Source: Fidelibacterota bacterium (lineage in GTDB: Bacteria; Fidelibacterota; UBA2242). Taken from it: 7,048 nt of DNA. The stretch lies in contig JAFGXZ010000011.1 in assembly GCA_016936335.1 (NCBI GenBank), positions 1 through 7,048 on the forward strand. The letters are read 5' to 3'. Below, piece by piece: positions 5,111-7,048 of the stretch (its first letter is position 1; each line of letters opens with the position of its first letter). The notes under the pieces were generated by a model. The model was given only the letters and a program-made list of their open reading frames with translations. It was not told the DNA's origin and made no database searches. A program made the translations under genes and the position numbers.

Positions 5111-7048
5111 TTACTTCAACAAAAGCATGTTCCGCACTTGTATCCCGTCAGCCGTTGACATCCGCATCATATAGACACCACTCGGAACAAACTGGCCGTT
5201 CGAATTTTTTCCATCCCAAATCTGCGAATATCCGCCTGCATTTAGACGTTCATTTACAAGTGATCGAACAAATTCTCCGCGGACATTGTAAATATCCAGT
5301 CGTACGTCGGATGCCTTTGGAATCGTAAACGAAATAGTGGTCGTCGGATTGAACGGATTGGGATGATTTTGCTTCAATGTAAAACCGGCGGGAAGTTCAA
5401 GCGGCTGAATCGCATTGACGCTGGGAACAAGAAACATAAGATCTTCGAAATACAGGATTCCTTCATCGTTTCCGAGACTATCGACATAAACAATATGGAA
5501 TGAATCAAATTCCAATTGTCCATCCAAAGTGCCGTCAGAAACACCAGGCCATGTTCCGGTCTCCCCGTTCCTCATATCCCACTTGATCAGTTTCCAACCA
5601 ATAAAATCAAGCGGATACCAGGGACTAACCTCTGTTACTCCAACACCCTGGGGATCATCAACTGCGAACCTAAACAGGTTTCCGGTACCATCGCCGAACA
5701 CCCACATTTGCAGGATTCCATCTTTATTAAATTTCTTTTGACGGGGTAGCGTACCGGTATTCAGGTATTCTCTTAAAAAACAGTCGGTTTTTGTTGCATC
5801 AAATTTATAATGAAGTTTAAAGGAATTTGTACTACCACTACAATGGTTTACAATAGAATCATTGATTGATTTTTCACCGATGAGTACATTTTTAGTTGAA
5901 CCACTTGCGCCTGGATCCCACCAATAATTTCCAGAATTTGACCCGAACTCTTCTATTTTGACTGTATCTGCATACCACGGGATATCACCGTCAATCAATA
6001 GACTACTGCCCTGATCTGAAGTAATAACATTATCAAAAAGATCCTTTATGCCACTATAGACATAACGAGCATAGCGGTTACCCCGGACAAGCATTTCAGT
6101 GGGAAAAAGAGACACGATTGTTTTATCGTTGACGACATACATATCAAATATTGTGGATATGGTAATATCATCCCCGCTTGTACGAATCAATTCAAATTTT
6201 TCTTCCAGACCACCGGTGGTATCGACTATCTCATCAAAGATAAACGAAATTATTGGTTGTAGATCATCATATAGAGTTGCCCGTGGCGGATAATAATCAG
6301 ATATCACCGGTGCATAAATATCTCTGGGGCTTGTTGTAAATTCCAGTACAAAGTCATCTCCGGCAACGCCATCCCCATTACCATCCAAATGTTGACCCCG
6401 GTTCCCGATGATAGTATTGGCATCCAGCGTCAGGGTATAATCCGTTTCAACTTCAAGGCTGTCTCCGACGTAAGCAAGGGTCAGCTTCTTTAGACTTATG
6501 TCCCAGGAATAAATAAGACCCACTTCCGGCGATATGGTTAAACCATCTTTTACAAGGTTTGTATCCATTTCATGTGAAAAAATCAGAACAATCGGATCCC
6601 ATGCAGGATGCATCGCTTCATGGTTTTTGGGAGTGACACTTTTTACAAAAGGCGGCACGGAAGATTGCATAAACCAATTTAATGTCCAGAAAAACTTGCT
6701 GCTGCCAATAACAATTTCGGTGGTATCCGGCCAATAACCGGGAGCATCGAATACAACGGTATAATTACCAAATGCAAGGCTGTCAAAAAGATAAAATCCA
6801 TTATTGCGGTTATATCCATGGTTATTATTATAGCCATTTGTATAGTAGTCATAGTTGCTTGAGTTATCAATAGCCGCCCAGTTGTTGGGATTGATCGGAG
6901 ATCCGTCGGTAATCTGAAACCACTGAGGAGTATACTTGTCAACATACATGGTGGTATTTCCATAGTATACACGATTGCCGGGATTTAGGGTGATTACCAG
7001 GCTGTCAATGGGTTTAAATTCATCATTTGTCCCGGAAATATACTCATA
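5111..7048 (-). CDS. Large modular secreted protein with C-terminal sorting domain (N-terminus outside window)
   Basis: 645 residues are visible and the frame is open to base 7048, 33 codons beyond the first in-window Met-containing ATG at 6949, so the true start lies outside. From the visible N-terminus: a carboxypeptidase-regulatory-like region (about 1-125) with an unusual N/Y/G-rich stretch at 62-86; two SbsA-type Ig-like (Big_5) domains (about 130-240 and 244-353), the first ending in the calcium-loop-like DGNGDGVAGDD (222-232); and a beta-rich galactose-binding-like jelly roll (about 354-540) containing the GWKLIKWDM motif. A FlgD-like/type IX-type C-terminal domain (about 551-645) follows, with HPNPFNPTTTISF, then LDIYNVRGEFVRSL, GGYSQIWDGKNSNGQ and VPSGVYMMRM. 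The last part serves as an outer-membrane sorting signal in FCB bacteria. The missing N-terminal part probably holds the main functional domain, for example an enzyme, but nothing visible names it. It converges on the centre operon. Confidence 0.9.
   Translation of the reverse strand, partial: YEYISGTNDEFKPIDSLVITLNPGNRVYYGNTTMYVDKYTPQWFQITDGSPINPNNWAAIDNSSNYDYYTNGYNNNHGYNRNNGFYLFDSLAFGNYTVVFDAPGYWPDTTEIVIGSSKFFWTLNWFMQSSVPPFVKSVTPKNHEAMHPAWDPIVLIFSHEMDTNLVKDGLTISPEVGLIYSWDISLKKLTLAYVGDSLEVETDYTLTLDANTIIGNRGQHLDGNGDGVAGDDFVLEFTTSPRDIYAPVISDYYPPRATLYDDLQPIISFIFDEIVDTTGGLEEKFELIRTSGDDITISTIFDMYVVNDKTIVSLFPTEMLVRGNRYARYVYSGIKDLFDNVITSDQGSSLLIDGDIPWYADTVKIEEFGSNSGNYWWDPGASGSTKNVLIGEKSINDSIVNHCSGSTNSFKLHYKFDATKTDCFLREYLNTGTLPRQKKFNKDGILQMWVFGDGTGNLFRFAVDDPQGVGVTEVSPWYPLDFIGWKLIKWDMRNGETGTWPGVSDGTLDGQLEFDSFHIVYVDSLGNDEGILYFEDLMFLVPSVNAIQPLELPAGFTLKQNHPNPFNPTTTISFTIPKASDVRLDIYNVRGEFVRSLVNERLNAGGYSQIWDGKNSNGQFVPSGVYMMRMSTADGIQVRNMLLLK

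Noticed and set aside
6679..6972. Minus-strand ORF of 97 codons overlapping the secreted-protein gene.
   Set aside because: It is an out-of-frame shadow: the main frame is continuous through the same bases and encodes recognisable beta-rich sequence. Its Ile/Thr/Met-rich repeats simply reflect the AAT/TAT-rich DNA.

Overview
The window reads as chromosomal DNA of a Gram-negative, FCB-type bacterium; Calditrichota, Marinimicrobia, KSB1 or Ignavibacteria-like lineages are the best guess. The main clue is a large secreted protein on the right that ends in a FlgD-like/type IX-type C-terminal domain with the NPFNPTTT signature common in those groups. An outer-membrane beta-barrel and several exported or membrane-anchored proteins fit a diderm envelope. 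Some genes have clear AGGAGG-type ribosome sites, while others have little or none. There are no mobile elements, CRISPR arrays, tRNAs or rRNAs.

Left block (1-3256, all minus strand). Read in the direction of transcription, it begins with two overlapping small membrane-protein genes (2942-3256 and 2766-2945, joined by ATGA). A probable terminator (2705-2739) follows. Next come a 95-aa cytoplasmic protein of unknown function (2240-2527), a complete OPT-family oligopeptide transporter (110-2125), and the first 13 codons of an exported or membrane protein cut by the window edge (1-41).

Centre block (3319-5044, plus strand), diverging from the left block across 62 bp. A 256-aa YjbH-like outer-membrane beta-barrel is followed 54 bp later by a 257-aa exported TPR protein. 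That TPR protein closely resembles the TPR domain of the eukaryotic RMDN/PTPIP51 family. Ten bases further on lies a 38-aa single-helix membrane micropeptide. The three probably form one envelope operon ending at a perfect 14-bp hairpin (5070-5103).

Right block (5111-7048, minus strand, convergent on the same hairpin). This is a large modular secreted protein with a carboxypeptidase-regulatory-like region, two Big_5/SbsA Ig-like domains, a galactose-binding-like jelly roll and the C-terminal sorting domain. Its reading frame stays open to the window edge, so the N-terminus lies outside.

The most interesting part is the centre block: a beta-barrel, an RMDN-like periplasmic TPR protein and a micropeptide that look like an uncharacterised envelope module.
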